A DNA stretch of 64,000 nucleotides, taken from assembly GCF_022347785.1 (NCBI RefSeq), contig NZ_JAKRGA010000008.1, positions 1 through 64,000 on the forward strand, given 5' to 3'. The DNA is from Psychrobium sp. MM17-31. GTDB taxonomy: Bacteria; Pseudomonadota; Gammaproteobacteria; Enterobacterales; Psychrobiaceae. The notes beneath the pieces were generated by a model that ran no database searches, had not been told where the DNA came from, and worked only from the letters and a program-made list of their open reading frames with translations. This document shows, in pieces, positions 1-7,102 of the stretch; position 1 is the first letter of the stretch; every line of letters starts with the position of its first letter. A program made the position numbers and the translations under genes.

Positions 1-3
1 TAT

Positions 4-123
4 TAGACTGGTAACCATAGCAAATTGGTCCCACCTGATCCCATTCCGAACTCAGTAGTGAAACGATTTAGCGCCGATGGTAGTGTGGGGCTTCCCCATG
101 TGAGAGTAGGACATTGCCAGTCA
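4..123 (+). rRNA. rrf: 5S ribosomal RNA
   Basis: The sequence has the gammaproteobacterial 5S pattern: GGTCCCACCTGATCCCAT, then CCGAACTCAG, GTGAAACGATTTAGCGCCGA and GGTAGTGTGGGG, with a closing stem in which GACTGG near the 5' end pairs with CCAGTC at 117-122. It is the last gene of an rRNA operon whose 16S and 23S genes would lie before the window. End positions are accurate to a few bases. Confidence 0.93.
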
Positions 124-135
124 CCTACTTAGAGA

Positions 136-166
136 AAGCCGCTGCAGAAATGTAGCGGCTTTTTTG
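136..166 (+). terminator. Rho-independent terminator after 5S rRNA
   Basis: An 11-bp stem (AAGCCGCTGCA with TGTAGCGGCTT, one G-U pair) with a GAAA loop is followed by a T run. It lies 13 bases past the 5S gene and would end the rRNA transcript. Confidence 0.85.
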
Positions 167-176
167 CTTCTAATCG

Positions 177-363
177 GTGAAATGACTTAGCGCCGAGACA
201 GCGATCGTCGCTCGCGGAGCGAGTGCAATATACTTAAGGTTCTTTCGCAAATACTACAACACAGTGTGGGGCTTCCCCAACTTGGTAAACCGAGCTGCGT
301 CAGTCCGCTGGACTAACGGTCTCGGCTTACCTGAGTAGGACATGGCCAAACACCTATTTAGAG
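177..363 (+). pseudogene. Degenerate, interrupted 5S rRNA copy
   Basis: Three blocks match the 3' half of the 5S gene just upstream, in order: 177-196 (GTGAAATGACTTAGCGCCGA), 263-279 (AGTGTGGGGCTTCCCCA) and 331-363 (CTGAGTAGGACATGGCC onward, including the CACCTA(T/C)TTAGAGAAA trailer). About 66 nt replace the short spacer between blocks one and two, and about 51 nt holding a long hairpin (284-331) separate blocks two and three. The 5' half is absent, so it cannot form a normal 5S. It looks like a decayed tandem 5S that kept its own terminator. Confidence 0.7.
284..331 (+). repeat. Hairpin insert inside the degenerate 5S copy
   Basis: Outer arms GGTAAACCGAG (284-294) and CTCGGCTTACC (321-331) pair with one mismatch. 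They enclose an inner stem AGTCC/GGACT with a GCT loop. The inner hairpin is flanked by TGCG on the left and CGGTC on the right, the same frame as the hairpins at 541-566 and 613-640. Confidence 0.6.
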
Positions 364-397
364 AAAAGCCCCCGTATTGAGTGCGGGGGCTTTTTTC
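364..397 (+). terminator. Rho-independent terminator
   Basis: AAAAGCCCCCG and CGGGGGCTTTTTT form a strong GC stem followed by a T run. It lies directly after the degenerate 5S copy, in the position a second 5S gene would need. Confidence 0.8.
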
Positions 398-540
398 GTT
401 TCTGCGTGTGAGTTAATTATCTAGATACATTTGAAATCATCGTATGGGCGGGGATTTTACTCTAAAGAGCTACCGCGCAGTTCCTACTCCCGACGTTCAT
501 CCGCTGCTACGCAGGGCTTCCCAAACACTGCTTATGTTTG

Positions 541-566
541 TTGCGATGCACTGCGTGCAACGGACT
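541..566 (+). repeat. Short hairpin with conserved flanks, copy 1
   Basis: The stem TGCAC/GTGCA has a TGC loop and is framed by TTGCG on the left and CGGACT on the right. The frame matches the hairpins at 613-640 and inside 284-331, although the stem sequence differs in each. Confidence 0.5.
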
Positions 567-576
567 AACATCGCCC

Positions 577-618
577 TTGATGCTTGATGCTTGATGCTTG
601 ATGCTTGATGCTTGTTGC
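577..618. repeat. Heptamer tandem repeat (TTGATGC)n
   Basis: There are five exact copies of TTGATGC in a row (577-611), followed by one imperfect copy, TTGTTGC (612-618). The array is intergenic and lies between two hairpins with shared flanks. A 7-bp unit in non-coding DNA is prone to slippage, so copy number may vary between strains. Confidence 0.9.
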
Positions 619-640
619 GTCGAACCTTGTTCGACGGACT
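613..640 (+). repeat. Short hairpin with conserved flanks, copy 2
   Basis: The stem TCGAAC/GTTCGA has a CTT loop and is framed by TTGCG and CGGACT, the same frame as the copy at 541-566. Confidence 0.5.
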
Positions 641-693
641 GTGCATCAAGAGAGCAGTTCGTTGCCAAATTACGTTAAAACTAAATTTATTTT

Positions 694-1047
694 TTATTCA
701 GTTACTGATGTGACTTGCCAGTGATTAAGCTTTTGATAGTTATCGTATAGTGGAGTCCAATATTCTCTAGTTGTGACGAAATGAAAGGTGTAGGCTCCTT
801 TCAGTTGAAACTCCGTAGACTCAGCTTGCAAGAGGTGAGTGCCGCATCCTGAATTGATTTGCTGAGAAAGTATTTGGGTAATATCTCTTCTGGGCGTATA
901 AGAAATTTCACTCATTTGGAAATTAGATAATAGCTGAAGAATGTTTGTTTCAAGCTTTGTCTCTATCTCAGTAGTGGAAAGATTATAAGAATAAGAGTAA
1001 TGGCTCGCTGATAGTAGTGTGAGGATAAAGAGCTTCTTAAACATCAT
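694..1047 (-). CDS. Small secreted protein of unknown function
   Basis: This 117-residue protein has a clear N-terminal signal sequence: basic FKK, then a hydrophobic LFILTLLSAS run and probable cleavage near SYS-Y at about residue 20. The mature part is about 95 residues with a single cysteine, and I recognise no domain. A Shine-Dalgarno AAGGA sits close before two adjacent ATGs. The second ATG, at 1044, has the better spacing, so the true start may be three bases inside. It is probably exported to the periplasm. It is followed on the same strand by the repeat-rich region, with no obvious terminator. Confidence 0.65.
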   Translation of the reverse strand: MMFKKLFILTLLSASHYSYSYNLSTTEIETKLETNILQLLSNFQMSEISYTPRRDITQILSQQINSGCGTHLLQAESTEFQLKGAYTFHFVTTREYWTPLYDNYQKLNHWQVTSVTE

Positions 1048-1084
1048 AGTCCTTAATTAGTTTAGGAAGCTTCATTAAGTCAAT

Positions 1085-1822
1085 TTAACGGCTTGATTGC
1101 AATAGCTTAGTATCACTATTTGTGTTTTTTATACTGTTTCGAAATTTTGCTAATGCCAGCTGTAAATTCTCGATCATATCCTGAGTCGCAAGTTCAAAGC
1201 CTTTGAGGCTGTCTTCTCGTAATGCTTCGCTTAAATTTATAGGTGTTGAGCTGCCTTTGACATTACTTGAGCCTGGGGCTCGAAATAGGAGTTTACGGCT
1301 GTTGATGTCGTAGATGGTGGTGTCTAGTAAAGTGCTGGTATCGTTCTTTTCGCCCGAGAAAATGTAAGCGCCGACTATGGTTAAATAGGTCATCGATAGC
1401 GCGCCTTCGTCGGTAAATTGCACTTGGTCGTAAGATACTAAGGCTATTACATCGATGTCGTACATTTTACTTATCTGTTCTAGATTGTCGAAGCCTCCCT
1501 TAGTGCGCAAATATGCTGCCGGAATGACTTCTAATTTATCGACAAATTCGTAGTCTCGAAAGTTATCGGCGATTTGTTCCAGCAGCTTTATTTTCTCCGG
1601 CTTGGTAATAGGTGAGCGAGTGGCTGAGACATTCGTTGGCGCGAAGGCAATACCGACTTTGAGAGGTAGTTTTAGGTAGGTTTGCTTAAGTGATTGGTTA
1701 GTTACTTTTTCGTCGCTATACAGGTAATCAACGACGCTACTGTTAATGTGTTTTGTGGTGGACATACAGCCGCTAGTTGTAGCTAGGAACATGACAATTA
1801 TAAGGGGTTTTAAAAGGTTCAT
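1085..1822 (-). CDS. Putative outer-membrane lipoprotein (rhombotarget lipoprotein-like)
   Basis: The start is placed at the internal ATG at 1822 because it gives a proper lipoprotein signal: MNLLKPLIIVMFLATTSGC, lipidated at Cys19. An upstream in-frame extension would bury this signal. The 245-residue product has a region after the lipobox (VDYLYSDEKVTNQ, then a strand-rich LPLKVGIAFAP segment) that resembles the family annotated as rhombotarget lipoproteins; this is recalled family knowledge, not a search result. The C-terminal third is helical and polar. No catalytic motif is visible. It lies between a secreted protein and uraA on the same strand, behind uraA's terminator, so it should have its own promoter in 1823-1943. 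Confidence 0.6.
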   Translation of the reverse strand: MNLLKPLIIVMFLATTSGCMSTTKHINSSVVDYLYSDEKVTNQSLKQTYLKLPLKVGIAFAPTNVSATRSPITKPEKIKLLEQIADNFRDYEFVDKLEVIPAAYLRTKGGFDNLEQISKMYDIDVIALVSYDQVQFTDEGALSMTYLTIVGAYIFSGEKNDTSTLLDTTIYDINSRKLLFRAPGSSNVKGSSTPINLSEALREDSLKGFELATQDMIENLQLALAKFRNSIKNTNSDTKLLQSSR

Positions 1823-1943
1823 CGCTTTGCTCTCTGTAATTAAAGTGGCTGAATGGTGGCTGAGCCAAATCATCTCGGCAAGCGACCTGTTAAAAGGCGT
1901 AGGTGGCGATACTCGGCGTATTATTTTGTGGGTTTTTAAATAG

Positions 1944-1970
1944 AAAAAAGCCAGCGAAGTGCTGGCTTTT
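1944..1970 (-). terminator. Terminator of the upp-uraA transcript
   Basis: A hairpin with AAAAGCCAGC/GCTGGCTTTT arms lies 35 bases past the uraA stop codon. Read on the minus strand it ends in a run of six T residues. Confidence 0.75.
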
Positions 1971-2005
1971 GATTGGCGTGTTTATATGGCTTGATGAACT
2001 TAAGA

Positions 2006-3244
2006 CTAGTTTTTAATTTCTTTTGGCAAAACTAAGTTAAGTAGAATAGCGACTAAGGCACACAGGCTGATGCCTTGGATATTGTAGCCACCAAAGTTCA
2101 GTGCCATGCCACCAATGCCAAATACTAATACAATGGCGAAAATGATGAAGTTTCGCGGCTGTTCAAAGTCAACTTTCGCCTTGATTAAACTACCGAGACC
2201 AACGCTGGCAATAAGACCAAATAACAGCATCATGATGCCACCCATTACCACTGGCGGGATCGTTTGCAATAATGTGCCTAGCTTGCCAACAAAGGCCATT
2301 AAGATAGCCGCAATGGCTGCCCATGTCATAATACGTGGATTAAATGCTTTAGTAAGCATTACCGCGCCAGTAACTTCTGAGTAGGTCGTATTTGGTGGAC
2401 CGCCAAGCATTGATGCTGTAGTCGTTGCTACGCCATCGCCTAATAACGTACGGTGGAGCCCTGGTTTTTTGATGTAGTCTTTACCAGTAGCATTGCTAAT
2501 CGCTAGCACGTCACCGATGTGCTCGATGGCTGGCGCGATCGCAATTGGCAGCATGTAAACAATGGCTTGCCAGTTGAACTCCGGCGCAGTGAAGTTTGGC
2601 ATTGCAAACCATGGCGCTGCGGCGACTGGTGAGAAGTCGATAATGCCGTGATATAGCGAAATGCCGTAACCGACAACAATACCCGCTAAGATAGGTACAA
2701 GGCGCATAAAACCTTTGCTAAAGGCAGATACGATTAAGGTTGCGATTAGTGCTGGTAGAGAAATCATCAGCGCTATTTGGGTATCAACGAGTTGCGCGCT
2801 GGCGTCACCAGTTTTGCCTAGGGCCATATTTACTGCAACAGGCGCAAGCGATAGGCCGATTACCATAATAATTGGGCCAGTTACTATTGGCGGTAGGTAT
2901 TTTTGAATAAAGTCAGTGCCACGGACTTTAATAATGCCACTAAATAAGGCGTACACAACGCCAACCACCATTAATGCACCCATAGTCGCAGGAATTCCCC
3001 ACGTTTGAGTGCCGTACATAATCGGTGCGATAAAGGCAAATGACGATGCTAGAAATACAGGTACTTGTCCCTTAGTTACAAGTTGGAATAGCAAAGTACC
3101 TATACCAGCAGTACAAAGGGCCACATTGGGATCCAGTCCGGTTAATAGCGGCATCAACACCAAGGCGCCAAAGGCAACAAATAACATTTGTGTACCAGTG
3201 AGCATTTCTTTGGCAAGTGATGCTTTTGATTGGTTAGTAGTCAT
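2006..3244 (-). CDS. uraA: Uracil permease (NCS2 family)
   Basis: This 412-residue multi-pass inner-membrane protein imports uracil with protons. The sequence shows the alternating hydrophobic pattern of about 14 membrane segments. The NCS2 signature EHIGDVLAIS (around residue 242) supplies the substrate-binding glutamate, and a second conserved block GDGVATTTASMLGGPPNTTYSE follows (around residue 270). Length matches UraA, which is about 430 residues in E. coli. It starts 11 bases after upp, so the two form one operon: UraA brings uracil in and Upp traps it as UMP. A terminator follows at 1944-1970. Confidence 0.92.
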   Translation of the reverse strand: MTTNQSKASLAKEMLTGTQMLFVAFGALVLMPLLTGLDPNVALCTAGIGTLLFQLVTKGQVPVFLASSFAFIAPIMYGTQTWGIPATMGALMVVGVVYALFSGIIKVRGTDFIQKYLPPIVTGPIIMVIGLSLAPVAVNMALGKTGDASAQLVDTQIALMISLPALIATLIVSAFSKGFMRLVPILAGIVVGYGISLYHGIIDFSPVAAAPWFAMPNFTAPEFNWQAIVYMLPIAIAPAIEHIGDVLAISNATGKDYIKKPGLHRTLLGDGVATTTASMLGGPPNTTYSEVTGAVMLTKAFNPRIMTWAAIAAILMAFVGKLGTLLQTIPPVVMGGIMMLLFGLIASVGLGSLIKAKVDFEQPRNFIIFAIVLVFGIGGMALNFGGYNIQGISLCALVAILLNLVLPKEIKN

Positions 3245-3255
3245 CTCAGGCCTCT

Positions 3256-3882
3256 TTATTTAGTGCCGAAGATTTTGTCACCTGCATCGCCTAATCCCGG
3301 TAAGATGTAGCCGGCATCGTTTAGGCAGTCGTCGACAGATGCAGTGTAAAGCTCAACATCTGGATGCGCTTCGTTCATCGCTTTGATACCTTCTGGAGCG
3401 GCCACTAATACCAAGGCTTTGATGTTGGTACAGCCGCGCTCTTTTAGTAGGTTAATGGTTTCTACCATTGAGCCACCTGTTGCCAGCATAGGATCAATCA
3501 CTAGTGCTAAACGCTCATCGATTTGAGCAGCTAGTTTTTCGAAATAAAATACTGGCTCGAACGTTTCTTCGTTGCGGTACATGCCAACTACTGAAATTCT
3601 GGCGCTAGGAATAAGCTCTAATACGCCATCCATCATGCCAAGGCCTGCACGTAGAATTGGTACTACGGTGATCTTTTTGCCTTTGATTTGTTCTACTTCA
3701 ATTGGACCATTCCAGCTGTCGATTGTCGTAGTTTCTAGTTCAAGGTTTTTGGTGGCTTCGTAGGTTAGTAGGGTGCCGACTTCTGAGGCTAGTTCACGAA
3801 AGTGCTTAGTGCTGATTTTTCCCTTTCTCATTAAACCCAGTTTGTGTTTGATAAGTGGATGATTTACTTCGATAGTGTTCAT
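3256..3882 (-). CDS. upp: Uracil phosphoribosyltransferase
   Basis: Upp converts uracil and PRPP to UMP in the cytoplasm. The start is set at the ATG at 3882, which has GGAG at good spacing and yields 208 residues, exactly the E. coli length, beginning [20 protein letters not shown] 13-residue upstream extension is not supported. The PRPP-binding loop is visible as [11 protein letters not shown] (about residue 130) and the uracil-binding C-terminus as [18 protein letters not shown]. It is the first gene of the upp-uraA operon. A GC hairpin in the leader (3916-3932) may influence expression. Confidence 0.95.
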   Translation of the reverse strand: MNTIEVNHPLIKHKLGLMRKGKISTKHFRELASEVGTLLTYEATKNLELETTTIDSWNGPIEVEQIKGKKITVVPILRAGLGMMDGVLELIPSARISVVGMYRNEETFEPVFYFEKLAAQIDERLALVIDPMLATGGSMVETINLLKERGCTNIKALVLVAAPEGIKAMNEAHPDVELYTASVDDCLNDAGYILPGLGDAGDKIFGTK

Positions 3883-3915
3883 TTTTGACTCCAGTATGAG
3901 AAGGGAAGTGGACAA

Positions 3916-3932
3916 GCCCACAGGGCGTGGGC
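3916..3932 (-). promoter_or_regulatory. Leader hairpin upstream of upp
   Basis: A perfect 6-bp stem (GCCCAC/GTGGGC) with a 5-nt loop sits about 34 nt before the upp start. No T run follows on the minus strand, so it is not an evident terminator. Any regulatory role is conjecture. Confidence 0.3.
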
Positions 3933-4018
3933 AATTTAGCGCATATTTTAGGGAGCACGTTGTGTTGGATCAAGTAATAACGTGAATTAGATCACTAAAG
4001 TCTTCTTTTGCGTACTTA

Positions 4019-5350
4019 TTAACCAATGCTGTGTTTTTCGAGACGATATAAAAAGGCCTTGTAACCCAATTGCAGAAATTTAGCGGCTTTGGTTTTGTTG
4101 CCATTGTTCTGACGCAAAGCGTCCTGTAGACACTGTTTTTCAAACTCCTCCCAGTTGATTCCACTGCTCGGTAGGGTAAATGAGTGTTGCTCGACACTTG
4201 ATTGGTTCATGCCATTGATTAGCTCGTTAACATCGTCGAGTAAAATGTATCTTTCAACACGGTTGCTAAGCTCACGCACGTTGCCCGGCCAGTGAAAATC
4301 GAGCAATTGTTTTAATACATTCTTATCTAACTCGGGTAATGGACTGTGATATTGCTTGGCAAACTTATCGAGAAAGTGATTAATAAGCTTGGGAATATCT
4401 TCGCGGCGTTCGCGAAGTGGCGGCATCACTAACGGCACCACGTTGAGGCGATAATAAAGGTCTTCTCTAAATTCGCCTTGCTCCGCCATCTCCATTAAAT
4501 TGCGATGCGTTGCGACAACCACACGCACATCGGGTTTAGATTCGCTATGGCTACCGACAGGCACAACGGTACCTTCTTGCAAAAAGCGTAAGAGTTTCGC
4601 TTGCAATGTTAGCGGTAGCTCGCCTATCTCATCGAGAAAAAGCGTCCCTTTGTCGGCAGCTTGGATTTTTCCTTCCTTGTCACTATCGGCGCCGGTATAA
4701 GCACCTTTGATAGCGCCAAATAATTCGGCTTCTGCAAGCGATTCTGGAATGGCGCCACAATTAATAGCAATGAATTTACCACTGCGGTTGGACAGCTCGT
4801 GTAGCGCACGGGCAGCGAGCTCTTTACCCGTGCCGCTCTCGCCATTAATTAGGACAGTTGCGTTGGTATGTGACACGCGTTTGAGGCGCTCATAGACTTT
4901 TGCCATACATGGCGCATTACCAATGATCCCGGCTAGATTGTTCTGCTCGACCAGTGCCTCGTTGAGTTGGCTGTTTTCACTGCGTAGTTGCATTGCCTTA
5001 ACGGCTTTATCTACCGATAGTAACAAGGCTTGGCGTTGAAATGGCTTAGCAAGGTAGTCATCAGCACCTGCTTCCATTGCCTCTACTGCATGAGCGATAG
5101 TGCCGTAAGCCGTTGCGATAGAAAAACCAATATGCGGATAGTTTTTACGAATGAAGTTGAGTAGGTCAATTCCGCTGAGGTTACCGAGTTTCCAATCACT
5201 GAAAATAACATCGATAGGCTGTGATTTTAAGATCAGTATCGCCTCTTCAACACTCGCACTACTAGTGACTTGAAAGTTGCCATTATCAACAATGGTTTCG
5301 ATGATATTGCGCTGTTGTTCGTCGTCTTCAACAATGAGTAAATTGATCAT
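4019..5350 (-). CDS. Sigma-54-dependent response regulator (NtrC/ZraR type)
   Basis: At 443 residues it has three domains in order. The receiver (1-120) has phospho-acceptor Asp52 and conserved Lys102. The AAA+ activator domain (about 140-370) has Walker A GESGTGKE at 170-177, a sigma-54 contact loop reading GAYTGA (216-221) in place of GAFTGA, and Walker B GTLFLDE (235-241). A Fis-type helix-turn-helix lies at about 400-440. It would activate sigma-54 RNA polymerase when phosphorylated by the kinase encoded just upstream, whose stop codon overlaps this ATG by 4 bp. The length is very close to E. coli ZraR. The likely target is the divergent gene at 7103, which has a candidate -24/-12 promoter and an upstream dyad. 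Confidence 0.9.
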   Translation of the reverse strand: MINLLIVEDDEQQRNIIETIVDNGNFQVTSSASVEEAILILKSQPIDVIFSDWKLGNLSGIDLLNFIRKNYPHIGFSIATAYGTIAHAVEAMEAGADDYLAKPFQRQALLLSVDKAVKAMQLRSENSQLNEALVEQNNLAGIIGNAPCMAKVYERLKRVSHTNATVLINGESGTGKELAARALHELSNRSGKFIAINCGAIPESLAEAELFGAIKGAYTGADSDKEGKIQAADKGTLFLDEIGELPLTLQAKLLRFLQEGTVVPVGSHSESKPDVRVVVATHRNLMEMAEQGEFREDLYYRLNVVPLVMPPLRERREDIPKLINHFLDKFAKQYHSPLPELDKNVLKQLLDFHWPGNVRELSNRVERYILLDDVNELINGMNQSSVEQHSFTLPSSGINWEEFEKQCLQDALRQNNGNKTKAAKFLQLGYKAFLYRLEKHSIG

Positions 5351-6783
5351 GGGGTATTTTCTTCATTCTTTTCGTTAACTGTAATAGGCTCAAGTGTGAT
5401 GCGGGCTATTGCGCCATTTGGTTCGGCATTTTCTAGTGTTATATCACCTTGATAATGGAGTTGGCATAAGCGTTTAGCGATGTAGAGTCCCATACCCGCA
5501 CCTTCAGCTTTAGTAGTGATGTGGGGTTTGAATAGCTGTTCTTGAATTTGCGGTGCAATACCGCTGCCGCTGTCTTGTATCGTTATACAAATGGCGGCGT
5601 CATCTCTCTTAGCAGAGATAGTAATTGGTTGTTCTGCCGGGGATGCTTCAATAGCATTGACCACAATCGTATGAATTATCGAGCGAACTTCGCTTTCGTG
5701 GCCGTTAAACATCAAATCTTTATCGCCGTTGATTTTGACAATATGGCGGCTCGTTGCTGCGGTTTCCAGCACAATATCCTGCATCACGTGATAGAGGTTA
5801 AACTGAGTGGGGGTGAGTGAGTCATCTGCAGCTAGGGTGAGCAGTGACTTGATCGTGTTATCCATCGCAATGATCTTCTCCCGCGCGCCAATTGCGATTG
5901 TTTGGCGTTGTTCATCAGTCAAATCTGATTGTGCCATCTGTTCTAATGAGAGCCCTATAGTGTTAATAGGGTTGCGCAGCGCATGTGCTAAGCCACGGGT
6001 CATTTCTCCAATATCTGACATGTGTTGAGCCGCTGCATAGTGTTTTGATTGTTCATCTAGTTCGGCTAAACGCTGAGTCATGGCATTAAATTGGGTCAGG
6101 ATTTTGCGGGTTTCAGCGATGCCTTGTTCTTGTACAGTAACTTCAAAATCCCCTTGTTCTAGTTGATTAAATCCGTACTTTAACTGCTTTAGAGGATCGC
6201 TAATGTGTTTCGCGATAAAGTAGGCGGCGATCAAGCCGAAACTCGCCATGGCGAAGGTAAGTAGAAACAGGTTGTTGAAGTAGTTGTTGGTGGCTTCATT
6301 TTGCTCTTGAAACTCAAAGGTTTTTTGCTCTAGGCTGTCTTTGGTTTGCTTGATGAGGGAGAAACTTTCGTGATCGTCGTTTTGCACAATATCGATGGCG
6401 TTAAGCAGCATTTTTAAATCTTGAGTTGCCACTGCATTATCGAAATGCGGGATAAGCTCTATGGCAGGCTTGCCATTATCCACTTCTAACGAGTAATGCT
6501 GATTGATTTTGATAATTTTCTTCTCGGGTTGGAGCAACCTGATATTGTAGAACTGATTAATTGAGGCGTTGGCCATTAGTTTTTCGGCTGTTTTATTATC
6601 CAATGGCGCTTGCTCAAAGCTCTCTTGGGCAAACTCGATAATTTGCGCCGAAAGCGCTTTAGAGGTTTGCTGGATCTCTTGATTAACTTGGTCCTGTATA
6701 TAAGAAACAAAGCTCAGTTGAACTGCCGTCAATATTAGAATGATAAAAGCAATGAGTAAGAATATGTAACGCTTTAAAGACAT
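5347..6783 (-). CDS. Membrane sensor histidine kinase (ZraS-like partner)
   Basis: The start is set at 6783, where AAGGA lies five bases before ATG; a longer ORF upstream lacks support. The 478-residue product has TM1 (about 7-28), a periplasmic sensor region (about 29-170) with no recognised fold, TM2 (171-191), a HAMP linker, a HisKA dimerisation helix with phospho-acceptor His267 in GLAHALRNP, and an HATPase domain with N-box (VVNAIEASP), G1 (DSGSGI) and G2 (GAGMGLYIAK). It is translationally coupled to the regulator through an ATGA overlap. The sensor-kinase plus NtrC pair, divergent from a periplasmic protein, parallels zraSR/zraP in E. coli. The stimulus is unknown. Confidence 0.88.
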   Translation of the reverse strand: MSLKRYIFLLIAFIILILTAVQLSFVSYIQDQVNQEIQQTSKALSAQIIEFAQESFEQAPLDNKTAEKLMANASINQFYNIRLLQPEKKIIKINQHYSLEVDNGKPAIELIPHFDNAVATQDLKMLLNAIDIVQNDDHESFSLIKQTKDSLEQKTFEFQEQNEATNNYFNNLFLLTFAMASFGLIAAYFIAKHISDPLKQLKYGFNQLEQGDFEVTVQEQGIAETRKILTQFNAMTQRLAELDEQSKHYAAAQHMSDIGEMTRGLAHALRNPINTIGLSLEQMAQSDLTDEQRQTIAIGAREKIIAMDNTIKSLLTLAADDSLTPTQFNLYHVMQDIVLETAATSRHIVKINGDKDLMFNGHESEVRSIIHTIVVNAIEASPAEQPITISAKRDDAAICITIQDSGSGIAPQIQEQLFKPHITTKAEGAGMGLYIAKRLCQLHYQGDITLENAEPNGAIARITLEPITVNEKNEENTP

Positions 6784-6934
6784 GTTGTTCCTTGGCTCAT
6801 AAGTGAACGTGGGTAATATGACTTTACTATTCAATAGTTAGGCCAGCTCACGTGAGGTATTTTAAGTTTTATAAATCAGTCGATTAGGTAAAGTGTCCTA
6901 ATGGTAATTATCATTTGATATAAACTTAATTCCC

Positions 6935-6961
6935 CATATCAGGATAAGATATCCCGATATG
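6935..6961. promoter_or_regulatory. 27-bp dyad, candidate activator site (UAS)
   Basis: Arms CATATCAGGATA and TATCCCGATATG are near-perfect inverted repeats around an AGA centre. The centre lies about 95 bp upstream of the -24 element at 7042, which is typical spacing for an NtrC-family enhancer. It lies in the shared intergenic region, so it could also autoregulate the kinase operon. Confidence 0.5.
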
Positions 6962-7041
6962 AGGAAATATTCTATGTAATATTTAAGTGAATTAATTAAG
7001 TGTTTTATTTAATGCGTTGTTTTTATTGATTAATTTTTAAT

Positions 7042-7056
7042 TGGTACGCTGTTTGT
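7042..7056 (+). promoter_or_regulatory. Candidate sigma-54 promoter (-24/-12)
   Basis: TGGTACGCTGTTTGT compares with the consensus TGGCACG-N4-TTGC. The GG to GT spacing is exactly 10, and two positions differ (C to T each). Transcription would start near 7068, about 35 bases before the ATG at 7103. The adjacent NtrC-type gene makes this plausible. Confidence 0.5.
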
Positions 7057-7102
7057 ATTTATCGTTGTAAACCCAGACACAACGATAAACGGAGAATATG
7101 AT

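Larger units (their letters stand above)
398..693. other. Repeat-rich non-coding stretch
   Basis: No credible coding sequence was found on either strand. The stretch holds two short hairpins with shared flanks (about 541-566 and 613-640) and a heptamer tandem array between them. It separates the rRNA operon from the convergent gene that ends at 694. Confidence 0.6.

Noticed and set aside
1746-1943. Plus-strand ORF opposite the lipoprotein gene
   Set aside because: Low-quality composition, overlaps the lipoprotein signal region and the uraA terminator; a shadow.
3970-4197. Minus-strand ORF overlapping the regulator's 3' end
   Set aside because: It lies in another frame of the Fis-type helix-turn-helix region and has no independent support.
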